In this document: positions 6,395 through 13,307 of the stretch, piece after piece
Layout of the letters: each line of letters opens with the position of its first letter
How positions within the stretch are numbered: position 1 is the first letter of the stretch
Source: CAG-217 sp963605415
Lineage (GTDB): Bacteria; Bacillota; Clostridia; Oscillospirales; Acutalibacteraceae
DNA: 55,481 nucleotides
Assembly: GCA_963605415.1 (NCBI GenBank)
Contig: CAVCUL010000013.1
Span: 1-55,481 of the forward strand
Direction of reading: 5' to 3'
Translations under genes and position numbers: made by a program
Notes under the pieces: generated by a model
What the model was told of the DNA's origin: nothing
The model's database searches: none
Seen by the model: the letters and a program-made list of their open reading frames with translations, nothing else

Positions 6395-6873
6395 ACAATT
6401 AAATAGTGATAACAGACAGGAAAAGGCGAAAGCCTAAACCCACGGTAGGTTAAAATACCGTTATCCTCATTTAAGTTTTGGTTTGTTCGGTGGGGATATA
6501 AGCAGTCGGAAGTTGAACACAATATGGTTTAAAGCTACCGATTTCCGTGTGTGCTATGTTAAAATACTCGTTAATCCGAAAGGATTAACTGCGTTTTATG
6601 CCTTGCCCGCATAAAAATCGGTTTGCTTTAAACTGCCAGCACCGAAAACGGTGTCGGCGTGGATGGATTTTTGCTTTTGAGACCGCAGTCGTGCTGACGC
6701 ACGCCAAGTGTAAAAATGCGAAAAGCCGCTACGCCGCCCCATTTTCGGCATATCGGGTTCGACTCCCGACTGCTAATACAAACCCGTCTTTGAATATCAA
6801 AGCCGTTACATAGAAATCAATTTAAGCGAAAGCAATGCTTTCGTTTGTTTTGGTATCTGTGTAACGGCTTTTT
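6395..6873 (+). ncRNA. Large structured non-coding RNA of unknown family, with tRNA-like T-arm
   Basis: Bounded by a consensus promoter and an intrinsic terminator. Helices seen directly: AGGC-GAAA-GCCT (6424-6435, GNRA loop); ACGGTA/TACCGT (6442-6447 with 6456-6461); GGTTTG/CAAACC (6480-6485 with 6779-6784) closing the main domain; AGCAGT/ACTGCT (6501-6506 with 6769-6774), acceptor-like; a long arm GTTTAAAGC/GCTTTAAAC plus ACCGATTT/AAATCGGT (6527-6544 with 6615-6633); GTTAATCC-GAAA-GGATTAAC (6570-6589); CACCG-AAAA-CGGTG (6640-6653); CGTGC-TGAC-GCACG (6690-6703); ATGC-GAAAA with TTTTC-GGCAT (6716-6751); T-arm CGGG-TTCGACT-CCCG (6754-6768). TGGGG (6491-6495) could pair with CCCCA (6737-6741) as a pseudoknot. 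It is not a tRNA or tmRNA: there is no anticodon arm, no CCA, and the long arm does not enclose the centre as tmRNA P2 does. It might belong to a known large bacterial RNA class such as raiA or ROOL; I cannot decide by eye. Confidence 0.75.
6799..6873 (+). terminator. Terminator of the structured RNA
   Basis: AAAGCCGTTACA (6799-6810) pairs perfectly with TGTAACGGCTTT (6860-6871), followed by TTC. An inner hairpin (AGCGAAAGCA with TGCTTTCGTT) fills the loop. Confidence 0.8.
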
Positions 6874-6984
6874 CTTATGCGTTGTTTTAATTAAAAGCCT
6901 TTCATATTCACTAATAAAATGAGGATGCTTTCTCAGCCCTCTGCAAGAGCCCACGACATCTTTGCAATCGTAAGATTCAAAGTG

Positions 6985-7106
6985 TCATAGTGGGTTACAC
7001 ACTTTCGAGTAAAGTGAAGTGTCATAAGAACCTGCCTGCGGCAGAACCTTGGCGGCGTGGCTTCGCCACTGGCTAATGTGGGTTACGCACTTTGAAAAAG
7101 TTGCGG
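6985..7106 (+). other. oriT-like region for the MobV relaxase
   Basis: Upstream of the relaxase gene is TAGTGGGTTACACACTTT (6988-7005), whose end forms a hairpin CACTTT-CGAGT-AAAGTG (7000-7016) followed by AAGTGTCAT. This is the layout of MobV recombination sites (RSA/oriT): a conserved arm, a short hairpin and a nick region. A second copy of the arm, TGTGGGTTACGCACTTT (7078-7094), lies 89 bp downstream. The nick position is not determined. Confidence 0.6.
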
Positions 7107-7141
7107 AGTTTGGAAAGTATCACAAATGAAAGGAGGCAATT

Positions 7142-8374
7142 ATGCCAAAGATGAATTACACAGTGGCAAGAGTACAAACCCGAACAAGAGACAGTATCGG
7201 TAAATACGAACGCCACAACGAACGAAAAAACGAATACTATCAAAACACAAATGTTGATTTGAGCCAAACGCGTAATAATGTGCATTTCAAGTCTTGTGGC
7301 GATATGACATACAACGAGTATCTCGATAAACTTGTCGCCGACGGAAAAGTATCTTTGCGAGGACTGAAAAAGGATGCAAAGGTGTTTGACGAAATGATAC
7401 TTGATGTGAATACTGACTATTTTGAAGTGCATGGCGGATATGAATTTGCAAAAGAATTTTATGCCGAGGCATATCGGTTTGCCCAAAAGGTTTACGGCGA
7501 AGAAAATATCATATCGGCTGTTATGCATGCAGATGAATTGAATCTTGTAATGTCCGACGCATTTTACAGACCTATCTATCACTACCATTTGCACATAGTC
7601 GCTTTGCCTGTGGTAAAGAAAGACATACTTTGGTCAAAGAGATGCAAAGATAAATCACTTGTGGGAACGGTTAAAGAAACCGTTAATCAAATCAGTCATT
7701 CAAAGAAATGGAAATCACCGCCTGCACTTGATGATAACGGTAATCAAATTCTTGACATAAACGGCAAGCCTGTACTTATCCCTACTTACAGCATTCTGCA
7801 AGATGAATTTTTTGAACATATGCAAAATGCAGGATTTAAAGATTTTCAACGAGGTGAGCGTGGAAGTAACGAAGAATACAAAACCTGCCTGCAATATCAA
7901 ATTGATAAGGACAAAGAACGATTAAACAGTTTGCAAACAGAAATCAAAAAAGCAAATGAAAAGCTTTCAACAATACTTCCCGTTCAGGCAAGTAACGAGG
8001 CTATCGACAATATGGGTAAAAAGACATTTACCGGCAAAGTTCAAATGAGCAATGAAGATTACACATATTTGACTAACTTGGCAAAGGAATGCCTTGTGAA
8101 CAGAAGAACGGTATCCATACTTGAAAGCAGTATAGAGTTCTACAAAGAAAAGGTAGAAGATTTGAAAAACGAGCTGTATTGGCTTAAAGAAAAGTGCAGA
8201 CCGTTTTTGGACGCTTTGAAAATTGCTCCGCAAAAGGTTATGGACTTTATCAACAAAATCATTGAGCCTAAATACAGGATTGTTGAAAAAGAGCCCGATG
8301 ACTTGCCGAAGAAAAAGGATATTGAAAGAATCCACAAGCAGAAAAAGAAAAGCAAAGGAGATATGGAACGATGA
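7142..8374 (+). CDS. MobV-family relaxase (Mob/Pre, TnpZ role)
   Basis: 410-aa relaxase that nicks oriT for conjugative mobilization. The N-terminus has the MobV motif with HNER (His25 is the proposed catalytic residue by comparison with pMV158 MobM) followed by NVDLSQTRNN. The metal-binding motif HxDE...HxH is present but split: HADE at 129-132 and HYHLHIVALP at 147-156, with a 14-residue insertion in place of the usual short TPHMH. The C-terminal part (about 255-350) is coiled coil, then a basic tail. A strong site (AAAGGAGG) precedes the ATG. It overlaps the next gene by 4 bp. On this element it provides the TnpZ function. Confidence 0.9.
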   Translation: MPKMNYTVARVQTRTRDSIGKYERHNERKNEYYQNTNVDLSQTRNNVHFKSCGDMTYNEYLDKLVADGKVSLRGLKKDAKVFDEMILDVNTDYFEVHGGYEFAKEFYAEAYRFAQKVYGEENIISAVMHADELNLVMSDAFYRPIYHYHLHIVALPVVKKDILWSKRCKDKSLVGTVKETVNQISHSKKWKSPPALDDNGNQILDINGKPVLIPTYSILQDEFFEHMQNAGFKDFQRGERGSNEEYKTCLQYQIDKDKERLNSLQTEIKKANEKLSTILPVQASNEAIDNMGKKTFTGKVQMSNEDYTYLTNLAKECLVNRRTVSILESSIEFYKEKVEDLKNELYWLKEKCRPFLDALKIAPQKVMDFINKIIEPKYRIVEKEPDDLPKKKDIERIHKQKKKSKGDMER

Positions 8375-8589
8375 ATGAAATTAAACAGCATATTGAAGAC
8401 ATTACCGATTATCTTTTAACACTTACCGAAGAAGAGCGTTTAGCTTGGTTTAAAAAGAATATGTACTTAAAACCTCTTAACTTCATTAAAGAGATAGACA
8501 ACACTACTTATGCAGTAAGAACATACTTCAATAACAATGCAAACGAAAACATGACCGAAAAGGTAGAAAGAATAATTTTGAAAAAATGA
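8371..8589 (+). CDS. tnpW: TnpW-like small protein
   Basis: 72 aa, start overlapping the relaxase stop (ATGA). The C-terminal half, IDNTTYAVRTYFNNNANENM then TEKVERIILKK, fits the TnpW family found on Tn4451-type elements (pattern of a 'TTY-V-x-F' strand and a helix ending in R-I/L). Function unknown. The N-terminal half (IEDITDYLLTLTEEERLAWF) is a predicted helix pair. Family assignment is from memory of the motif and is moderately sure; the gene itself is well supported by overlap and codon pattern. Confidence 0.7.
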   Translation: MNEIKQHIEDITDYLLTLTEEERLAWFKKNMYLKPLNFIKEIDNTTYAVRTYFNNNANENMTEKVERIILKK

Positions 8590-8642
8590 AAATCAACACT
8601 TTAAAGTATTGAAGTGATAGTCGAGATGTGATATATTAAGTT

Positions 8643-8659
8643 TACCTACAATTTATCAT
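8643..8659 (+). promoter_or_regulatory. 17-bp inverted partner of the tnpV leader site
   Basis: TACCTACAATTTATCAT is the exact reverse complement of 1891-1907 and lies 23 bp upstream of the recombinase ATG. Identical sites in both leaders suggest a common binding protein, plausibly the recombinase itself or a repressor on the element. Confidence 0.45.
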
Positions 8660-8681
8660 ATCCGGCTGAGAAAGGAGAATT

Positions 8682-10346
8682 ATGAATAAACAACCGGATA
8701 AAATCACAGCCTTGTATTGCCGTCTTTCCCGTGATGATGAGCAAGACGGAATATCGGGCAGTATAAAGAATCAGCAAGCCATCCTTGAAAAGTACGCAAA
8801 GGATAACGGCTTTGAAAACACAAGAGTATTTGTTGACGACGGATGGTCAGGCACAAACTTTGCAAGACCTGCCTTTACCGAGATAATGGAGCTTGCAAAT
8901 CAAGGTAGAATCGGAACATTAATTGTTAAAGACCATTCAAGACTTGGGCGTAACCGTTTGATTGTCGGTCAACTGTTGGAAGAAGGCTTTGACGAATTAG
9001 GCGTCAGATATATTGCAATAATGGATAATATCGACACGGCTAACGGATTAAGCGACCTTGTTCCTATGCAAGATTTATTCAACGAATGGCACGCTAAAAA
9101 CACAAGTCAAAAGGTACGCAATGTATTTAAGAACAAAGGTATGTCAGGTGTACCATTAACTACTAATCCGCCTTTCGGATATGAAAAAAATCCAAACGCT
9201 AAAAACGAATGGATAATTGATGAAGACGCTGCAAAGACAGTCAAAAGGATATTTGATTTATGTATTGAGGGTTACGGACCGTCGCAGATTGCAAAGAAGT
9301 TAAAAGCCGACAAGGTTTTAACTCCGACAGAATATTGGATAAGCATAGGCAGGAAGTGTTCTAAGCCACCGACAGTTCCATTTGGTTGGTGTTCCGATAC
9401 TGTTGCCGACATTCTTGCCAAACAAGAATACTGTGGAGATACGGTTAATTTCCGTAGTACAACAAAATCATTCAAGAACAAAAAGAAAATCGAAAGACCT
9501 CAATCGGAATGGCAGATATTTGAAAATACACATCCTGCCATTATTGAGAGAGAAGTATTTGACTTAGTTCAGGAATTACGCAAACACCGACGCAGACCGA
9601 CAAGAAGCGGAATAGTCAGTCCGTTTTCAGGACTTCTTTACTGTGCCGACTGTGGTGAAAAACTTTATTACAGTGTCACCAACAACTACAAGCGAGAGCA
9701 AGCCTACTTTTTCTGCTCGTCTTATCGTAAAAATTCCGATGTATGTTCTGCCCACTATATCCGAGAAAAGGTTATTGAACAGCTTGTTTTGGAGAGTATG
9801 CAACGAATACTTTTGAATGTTCAGGCATTTGAAAAGGAATTTGCACGCAAGCAAATGGATTGTTACCAAGATGACAAGAAAAAAGAACTTGTAACAAAAC
9901 GAAAAGAGTTAAGCAAGCTCAAACAGCGTACAAGCGAGATAGACAATTTAATACAACGACTTTATGAAGACAATGTAATCGGCAAAATATCCGATGAGCG
10001 TTATGCAACATTATCCGTTTCCTATGAAGAAGAACAAAAGAAAATCTATGCTGAAATACCAAAGCTTGAATTCTATCTTTCATCCGAAACCGACAAGTCG
10101 GAAAGCTTACAAAAATTCATCAACAAAGTCAAGCAAATCACAGAGTTAAAGGAACTCACACCCGAACTCATACACGAATTTATTGACAAAATCGTTGTCT
10201 ACGCTCCAAAATACCTTAACTCAAAACGAGTGCAGGTCATTGACATTTACTACAACGGTGTAGGCATACTAAGAGAACTTACACCCGATGAAATGGAAAA
10301 TGCGTTTCAACTCCACCTGTCAAAACGCAAACAAAAAACGGCATAG
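8682..10346 (+). CDS. Large serine recombinase (TnpX-like)
   Basis: 554 aa. The resolvase domain (about 8-155) has ALYCRLSRDDE with catalytic Ser16, SIKNQQAILEKYA, DDGWSGTNFARPAF and KDHSRLGRNRL. A recombinase domain follows (PPFGYEKNP, AAKTVKRIFDLCIEGYGPSQIA). A zinc-ribbon domain has four Cys (YCADCGEKL, then CSSYRKNSDVC) near 325-365, and a coiled coil (about 390-470) and a C-terminal tail complete it. Large serine recombinases of this build excise and insert Tn4451-type elements through a circular form. AAAGGAG precedes the ATG. A hairpin overlaps the stop codon at 10337-10362. Confidence 0.92.
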   Translation: MNKQPDKITALYCRLSRDDEQDGISGSIKNQQAILEKYAKDNGFENTRVFVDDGWSGTNFARPAFTEIMELANQGRIGTLIVKDHSRLGRNRLIVGQLLEEGFDELGVRYIAIMDNIDTANGLSDLVPMQDLFNEWHAKNTSQKVRNVFKNKGMSGVPLTTNPPFGYEKNPNAKNEWIIDEDAAKTVKRIFDLCIEGYGPSQIAKKLKADKVLTPTEYWISIGRKCSKPPTVPFGWCSDTVADILAKQEYCGDTVNFRSTTKSFKNKKKIERPQSEWQIFENTHPAIIEREVFDLVQELRKHRRRPTRSGIVSPFSGLLYCADCGEKLYYSVTNNYKREQAYFFCSSYRKNSDVCSAHYIREKVIEQLVLESMQRILLNVQAFEKEFARKQMDCYQDDKKKELVTKRKELSKLKQRTSEIDNLIQRLYEDNVIGKISDERYATLSVSYEEEQKKIYAEIPKLEFYLSSETDKSESLQKFINKVKQITELKELTPELIHEFIDKIVVYAPKYLNSKRVQVIDIYYNGVGILRELTPDEMENAFQLHLSKRKQKTA

Positions 10347-10362
10347 CAAACGCTACACCGTT
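10337..10362 (+). terminator. Hairpin over the recombinase stop codon
   Basis: AACGG-CA-TAGC-AAAC-GCTA-CA-CCGTT is a symmetric stem with a 2x2 internal loop that includes the TAG stop. It is followed by TAAAAT, not a clean T-run, so termination or mRNA end processing is possible. Confidence 0.5.
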
Positions 10363-10383
10363 AAAATCTAATACTTATTTTAA

Positions 10384-10455
10384 ATTACAAAAGCCACCCC
10401 TTGGGACACACCTTCCTTACGAAGGGTGCCCCATCTCAGCCTCTTTTTGTTTTGC
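10384..10455 (-). repeat. Right terminal inverted copy of the ~70-bp hairpin sequence
   Basis: Reverse-strand counterpart of 1816-1882, with shared CGTAAGGAAG and CTTTTGTAAT blocks. It forms its own hairpin (TGGGACACACCTTC, then GAAGGGTGCCCCA) and lies 17 bp beyond the stop codon of the leftward ATPase gene, so on the minus strand it may also serve as that gene's terminator. Confidence 0.65.
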
Positions 10456-10472
10456 AAAATTAAAAATTTTGC

Positions 10473-12476
10473 TTATTTTTTGCGCTTACCGATATGCAGC
10501 ACCCGCAGGGCATTCGCCACCGCCAGCAGGCACACGCCCACATCGCCGAACACTGCCAGCCACATGGCGTTCTCATCAAAGATACCGATGGCGCAGCCAA
10601 GGATGATCAGTAGCTTGACCGTAATGGCAAAGATGATATTCTCCCGGGCAATGCCCACCGTTTTGCGGGCGACAGTCACGCCCACCGGCAGCTGGCTCAG
10701 GGAGTCGCCCTGGATCACCATATCCGACGCCTCAATGGCCACATCCGCCCCGGCGCCGCCCATAGCCACGCCCAGATCCGCCGCTGCCAGCACCGGCGCG
10801 TCGTTGATCCCGTCGCCGGCATACAGCACCGTGTGGCCCTGCTGCTGCAAGGCCTGCACCCGCTGCACCTTCTCCTCCGGCAGCAGCTTGGCATAGTAGC
10901 CGTCCAGCCCGGCCTTGGCGGCAATATCTGCCGCAATGGCCTCTCGGTCGCCGGTGAGCATAACGGCCTGCTTCATCCCCATACGGTGCAGCCGGTCAAT
11001 GGCCTCCCGGCTGTCGGTCTTAATAATATCCGCAAACACAATGTCCCCCAGGAACTCCGTGTCCGTGCAGCAGTACACGGCGGTGCCCACCAGTCGGGTC
11101 TCCGTAAAGGGCACGCCGATCTTTTGCATCAGCTTTTCGTTCCCGGCATAGTAGCGCACACCGTCCACCACTGCAGACACGCCCAAACCGGCGTAATTCT
11201 TAGCGTCTGTCACCACGCAGTCGTCAGCAAACTGGCCAAAAGCCAGGCAAATGGACTTGGCGATGGGGTGGGTGGACAGCCGCTCGCAGGCGGCAATGAT
11301 CCGCAGCAGCTCCCGGTGATTGTGCTTGTCTATACAGTGGCAGTGCACGCACTCGCACCGCACAAATTCAAACTTGCCGCTGGTAATCGTGCCGGTCTTA
11401 TCAAACACACCCACATCGCAGCGAGCCAGGGTCTCCAGATGATCGGCGCCCTTGACTAAAATTCCCTCCCGGGAGCAGGTACCCAGCCCGCCAAAGAAGG
11501 ACAGGGGAATGGAAATCACAATGGCACAGGGGCAGGACACCACCAGGGCAGACAGCCCCCGGTAGATCCACTCATGCCAGTCACCGCCGAAAAACAGGGG
11601 CGGGATCAGCACCAGCGCCAGAGCAATACCGCACACAATGGGGGTATAAATGCGGGCAAAACGGGTGATGAATTTCTCCGTATGGCTTTTGCTGTCCTGA
11701 GCGTGCTCCAAGGCGGTGAGCACCCGGGCCACCGCTGAGTCGCCGTAGGGCTTATCTACCTGAATGGTCAGCGCGCCGTCAATAGCGACGCTGCCGGCCA
11801 GCACCGCCGTGCCGGGACCAACAGACAGGGGAATACTCTCGCCGGTAAGGGCGGCGGTGTCCACCTCCGCATTGCCCTCCAGCACCGTGCCGTCCAGGTG
11901 GATCTTCTCCCCCGGCTCCACCACAATGGTCTGGCCCGGCTGCACCGTCTCCGGTGCCACCTCCGTCAGGCCGTCTGGGCCTTGCACCCGCACAGTGTCC
12001 GGCTTTTGCTCCAGCATACCTTTAATGGAGCTGCGGCTCTTTTGCACCGCCAGGCTTTGCAAAAACTCGCCCACGGTGTACAGCAGCACCACGGCGCAGC
12101 CCTCGGAATACTCCCCAATGGCAAAGGCGCCCAGGGATGCTACCGCCATCAGCAAATTCTCGTTAAAAATATTCTTGGCCAGCACGCCCTCCACAGCCTC
12201 TCGCAAAATGGAAAAGCCCACAAAAATATATGACAGGGCAAAGGCTGCCAGCTCTACATAATGCCACAGGGCGCTGCCCTCGCTGCCGGGGACCAGGTGC
12301 TCCACCGCCGCACCCAGCAAAAAGAAGAAAAGCCCCGGCACAAACTTGCGCAAAAAGGCCTTTTTGTCGATCTCTTCATGGGCGTGGTCATGGCCGCAGC
12401 CGCAGCCGTCATCGTGGTGATGGTGGTGGTCGCAGGCGCAATTCGCCTGGTGGGTATGCAATTCTTTTTTGCTCAT
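10473..12476 (-). CDS. zntA: Zinc/cadmium-exporting P1B-type ATPase
   Basis: 667 aa from ATG 12476 (GGGA upstream, then a His-rich start); earlier in-frame ATGs extend into the leader. The N-terminus carries a metal-binding stretch with five His in a row and CGCGHDHAHEE instead of a ferredoxin-like GMTCxxC domain. Conserved parts: TGES actuator motif, SCPCAIVIS (about residue 313, the transmembrane CPC typical of Zn/Cd/Pb pumps), DKTGT phosphorylation site (about 358), STHPIA, MLTGDRE and GDGINDAP (about 553). It pumps Zn2+ or Cd2+ out of the cytoplasm. The ArsR-type sensor gene lies upstream on the same strand. Metal specificity is inferred from the CPC motif and that neighbour. Confidence 0.92.
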   Translation of the reverse strand: MSKKELHTHQANCACDHHHHHDDGCGCGHDHAHEEIDKKAFLRKFVPGLFFFLLGAAVEHLVPGSEGSALWHYVELAAFALSYIFVGFSILREAVEGVLAKNIFNENLLMAVASLGAFAIGEYSEGCAVVLLYTVGEFLQSLAVQKSRSSIKGMLEQKPDTVRVQGPDGLTEVAPETVQPGQTIVVEPGEKIHLDGTVLEGNAEVDTAALTGESIPLSVGPGTAVLAGSVAIDGALTIQVDKPYGDSAVARVLTALEHAQDSKSHTEKFITRFARIYTPIVCGIALALVLIPPLFFGGDWHEWIYRGLSALVVSCPCAIVISIPLSFFGGLGTCSREGILVKGADHLETLARCDVGVFDKTGTITSGKFEFVRCECVHCHCIDKHNHRELLRIIAACERLSTHPIAKSICLAFGQFADDCVVTDAKNYAGLGVSAVVDGVRYYAGNEKLMQKIGVPFTETRLVGTAVYCCTDTEFLGDIVFADIIKTDSREAIDRLHRMGMKQAVMLTGDREAIAADIAAKAGLDGYYAKLLPEEKVQRVQALQQQGHTVLYAGDGINDAPVLAAADLGVAMGGAGADVAIEASDMVIQGDSLSQLPVGVTVARKTVGIARENIIFAITVKLLIILGCAIGIFDENAMWLAVFGDVGVCLLAVANALRVLHIGKRKK

Positions 12477-12489
12477 ATTAATTCCCATA

Positions 12490-12637
12490 GCCTTTCCGGC
12501 TACAAATAGTCCATTAAAAATCATCCACACGCCTCTCTGTAGCCGGACAAGGCGTATCGTGGGAATTTAGCCATCTCAAAATTATGCCGCAGGCAAATTT
12601 TGAGGGCGATATAATCGGAATAGTGTGATTTTTCACA
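12490..12637 (-). promoter_or_regulatory. Structured leader between arsR and zntA
   Basis: No gene fits here. Three inverted repeats lie in the gap: CCGGCTACA/TGTAGCCGG (about 12493 and 12538), CTCAAAATT/AATTTTGAG (12575-12583 with 12596-12604), and the long palindrome described separately at 12617-12644. They would fold in the arsR-zntA transcript or act as DNA sites. Confidence 0.5.
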
Positions 12638-12644
12638 CTATTCC
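12617..12644 (-). promoter_or_regulatory. Perfect 12-4-12 palindrome at the arsR stop codon
   Basis: GGAATAGTGTGA-TTTT-TCACACTATTCC has two perfect 12-bp arms. It covers the last codon and stop of arsR and lies 141 bp upstream of zntA. No T-run follows on either strand, so it could be an ArsR operator or an RNA stability element rather than a terminator. Confidence 0.55.
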
Positions 12645-12949
12645 TCAATGTGCTCCATAGCGCAGTTAATAATGGTCTTTACATGCTCGTCCGCCAGGGC
12701 GTAGATCATATTCTTGCCCTCTCTGCGGTACTTAATCAGGTGGTTTTGCTTCAGAATCCGCAACTGGTGGGAGATGGCAGTCTGGCTCATCTCCAAATTG
12801 GCAGCAATATCCCCCACGCACAGCTCCCGGTCAAACAGCAGCACCAAAATGCGAATGCGGGTGCTGTCTGCAAACAGCTTAAACAGATCGGCCACATCAT
12901 AGGCCAGCTCGTCCGATTGCTCAAAATTATTTATCAAATGCTCGTCCAT
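12638..12949 (-). CDS. ArsR/SmtB-family zinc-sensing repressor
   Basis: 103-aa winged-helix repressor (helix-turn-helix near residues 45-68, MSQTAISHQLRILKQNHLIK; wing YRREGKNMIYAL). The C-terminal alpha-5 helix has Asp87, His89, His100 and Glu103, which reproduces the D-x-H-x10-H-x2-E zinc ligand set of SmtB exactly in spacing. The alpha-3N cysteine pair typical of CadC is absent (the only nearby Cys is in RELCVGD), so zinc rather than cadmium/lead sensing is favoured. It is read with zntA, AAGGAG precedes the ATG, and a promoter is seen at 12990-13018. In this family metal binding releases DNA and permits efflux. Confidence 0.92.
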   Translation of the reverse strand: MDEHLINNFEQSDELAYDVADLFKLFADSTRIRILVLLFDRELCVGDIAANLEMSQTAISHQLRILKQNHLIKYRREGKNMIYALADEHVKTIINCAMEHIEE

Positions 12950-12989
12950 AACAGGCTCCTTCTCCGGCGGGGCCGGTGTTTCTCTCTCG

Positions 12990-13018
12990 ATTTTATTTTA
13001 TTTTACGCCCCTTGTCAA
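12990..13018 (-). promoter_or_regulatory. Promoter of arsR-zntA
   Basis: On the minus strand TTGACA (13018-13013), 17 bp, TAAAAT (12995-12990). Its -35 box lies back to back with that of the ribU promoter, 9 bp apart. Confidence 0.75.
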
Positions 13019-13027
13019 CCCCGCCCC

Positions 13028-13055
13028 TTGACAAACGGCCGCCCTTGCATATAAT
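13028..13055 (+). promoter_or_regulatory. Promoter of the ribU riboswitch transcript
   Basis: TTGACA (13028-13033), 16-bp spacer, TATAAT (13050-13055), ending 18 bp before the riboswitch. Confidence 0.85.
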
Positions 13056-13072
13056 AGTAGGTGACAAATACT

Positions 13073-13202
13073 TTTCGGGGCAGGGTGCAAATCCCTACCG
13101 GCAGTGACAGTCTGCGAACCCGGCAACGGGCCGAGCCTGTGGAATTCAGGCACCGACGGTGAGCAAGGTCTTATTCCCTTGTAAGTCCGGATGAGAGGAA
13201 AG
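13073..13202 (+). ncRNA. FMN riboswitch (RFN element)
   Basis: The conserved FMN aptamer blocks are readable in order: TTCGGGGCAGGGTG, AAATCCCTACCGGC, GCGAACCCGGC region, GAGCC, CACCGACGGT, and AGTCCGGATGAGAGG. The aptamer senses flavin mononucleotide. The following hairpin with a T-run at 13248-13281, ahead of ribU, makes this a transcriptional OFF switch. Confidence 0.95.
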
Positions 13203-13247
13203 GTACGGCGCAGCGCTGCGCCGCCATTGGTCTTGTCAAACCAAAAT

Positions 13248-13281
13248 GCCCCGGTACGCCATGTGCCGGGGCTTCTCTTTT
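13248..13281 (+). terminator. Riboswitch-controlled terminator
   Basis: GCCCCGGTAC-GCCAT-GTGCCGGGGC followed by TTCTCTTTT. A GC palindrome (GGCGCAGCGCTGCGCC, about 13207-13222) between aptamer and terminator may take part in the alternative fold. Confidence 0.88.
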
Positions 13282-13307
13282 GCCCACGGTCAAAAGGAGT
13301 AAGAAAG

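Larger units (their letters stand above)
1816..10455. mobile_element. Tn4451-type mobilizable element carrying a zinc uptake operon
   Basis: About 8.6 kb, clearly more AT-rich than both flanks, with every gene on the + strand. It carries the hallmark set of Tn4451/Tn4453-type elements: TnpV-like protein, TnpW-like protein, MobV relaxase with an oriT-like region (TnpZ role) and a large serine recombinase (TnpX role). Cargo is a Fur-type regulator, znuA-znuC-znuB with two accessory genes, and a structured RNA gene. The ends are set here by two imperfect inverted copies of a ~70-bp sequence (1816-1882 and 10384-10455). TnpX enzymes recombine at GA dinucleotides and several GAs lie in both copies, so the exact crossover is not resolved. 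Gene order differs from classical Tn4451, where tnpX is at the left end. Confidence 0.8.

Noticed and set aside
6754..6774. Possible tRNA gene 3' end (T-arm CGGG-TTCGACT-CCCG and acceptor-like strand)
   Set aside because: No D-arm, anticodon arm or CCA is found at tRNA spacing; the partner acceptor strand is 260 bases upstream. It is treated as part of the structured RNA.
6501..6774. tmRNA (ssrA)
   Set aside because: The 5' end lacks the GGGGC...GGATTCGAC pattern, there is no tag frame ending in an Ala-Ala-type peptide with stop, and the long arm does not close the central domain as P2 does.
6395..6784. Group I or group II intron
   Set aside because: No P7/Q-R-S-like core and no domain V hairpin; no interrupted exon or intron-encoded protein is seen.
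6598..6813. 71-aa reading frame
   Set aside because: It overlaps the T-arm and several perfect helices, has no ribosome binding site and unnatural composition.
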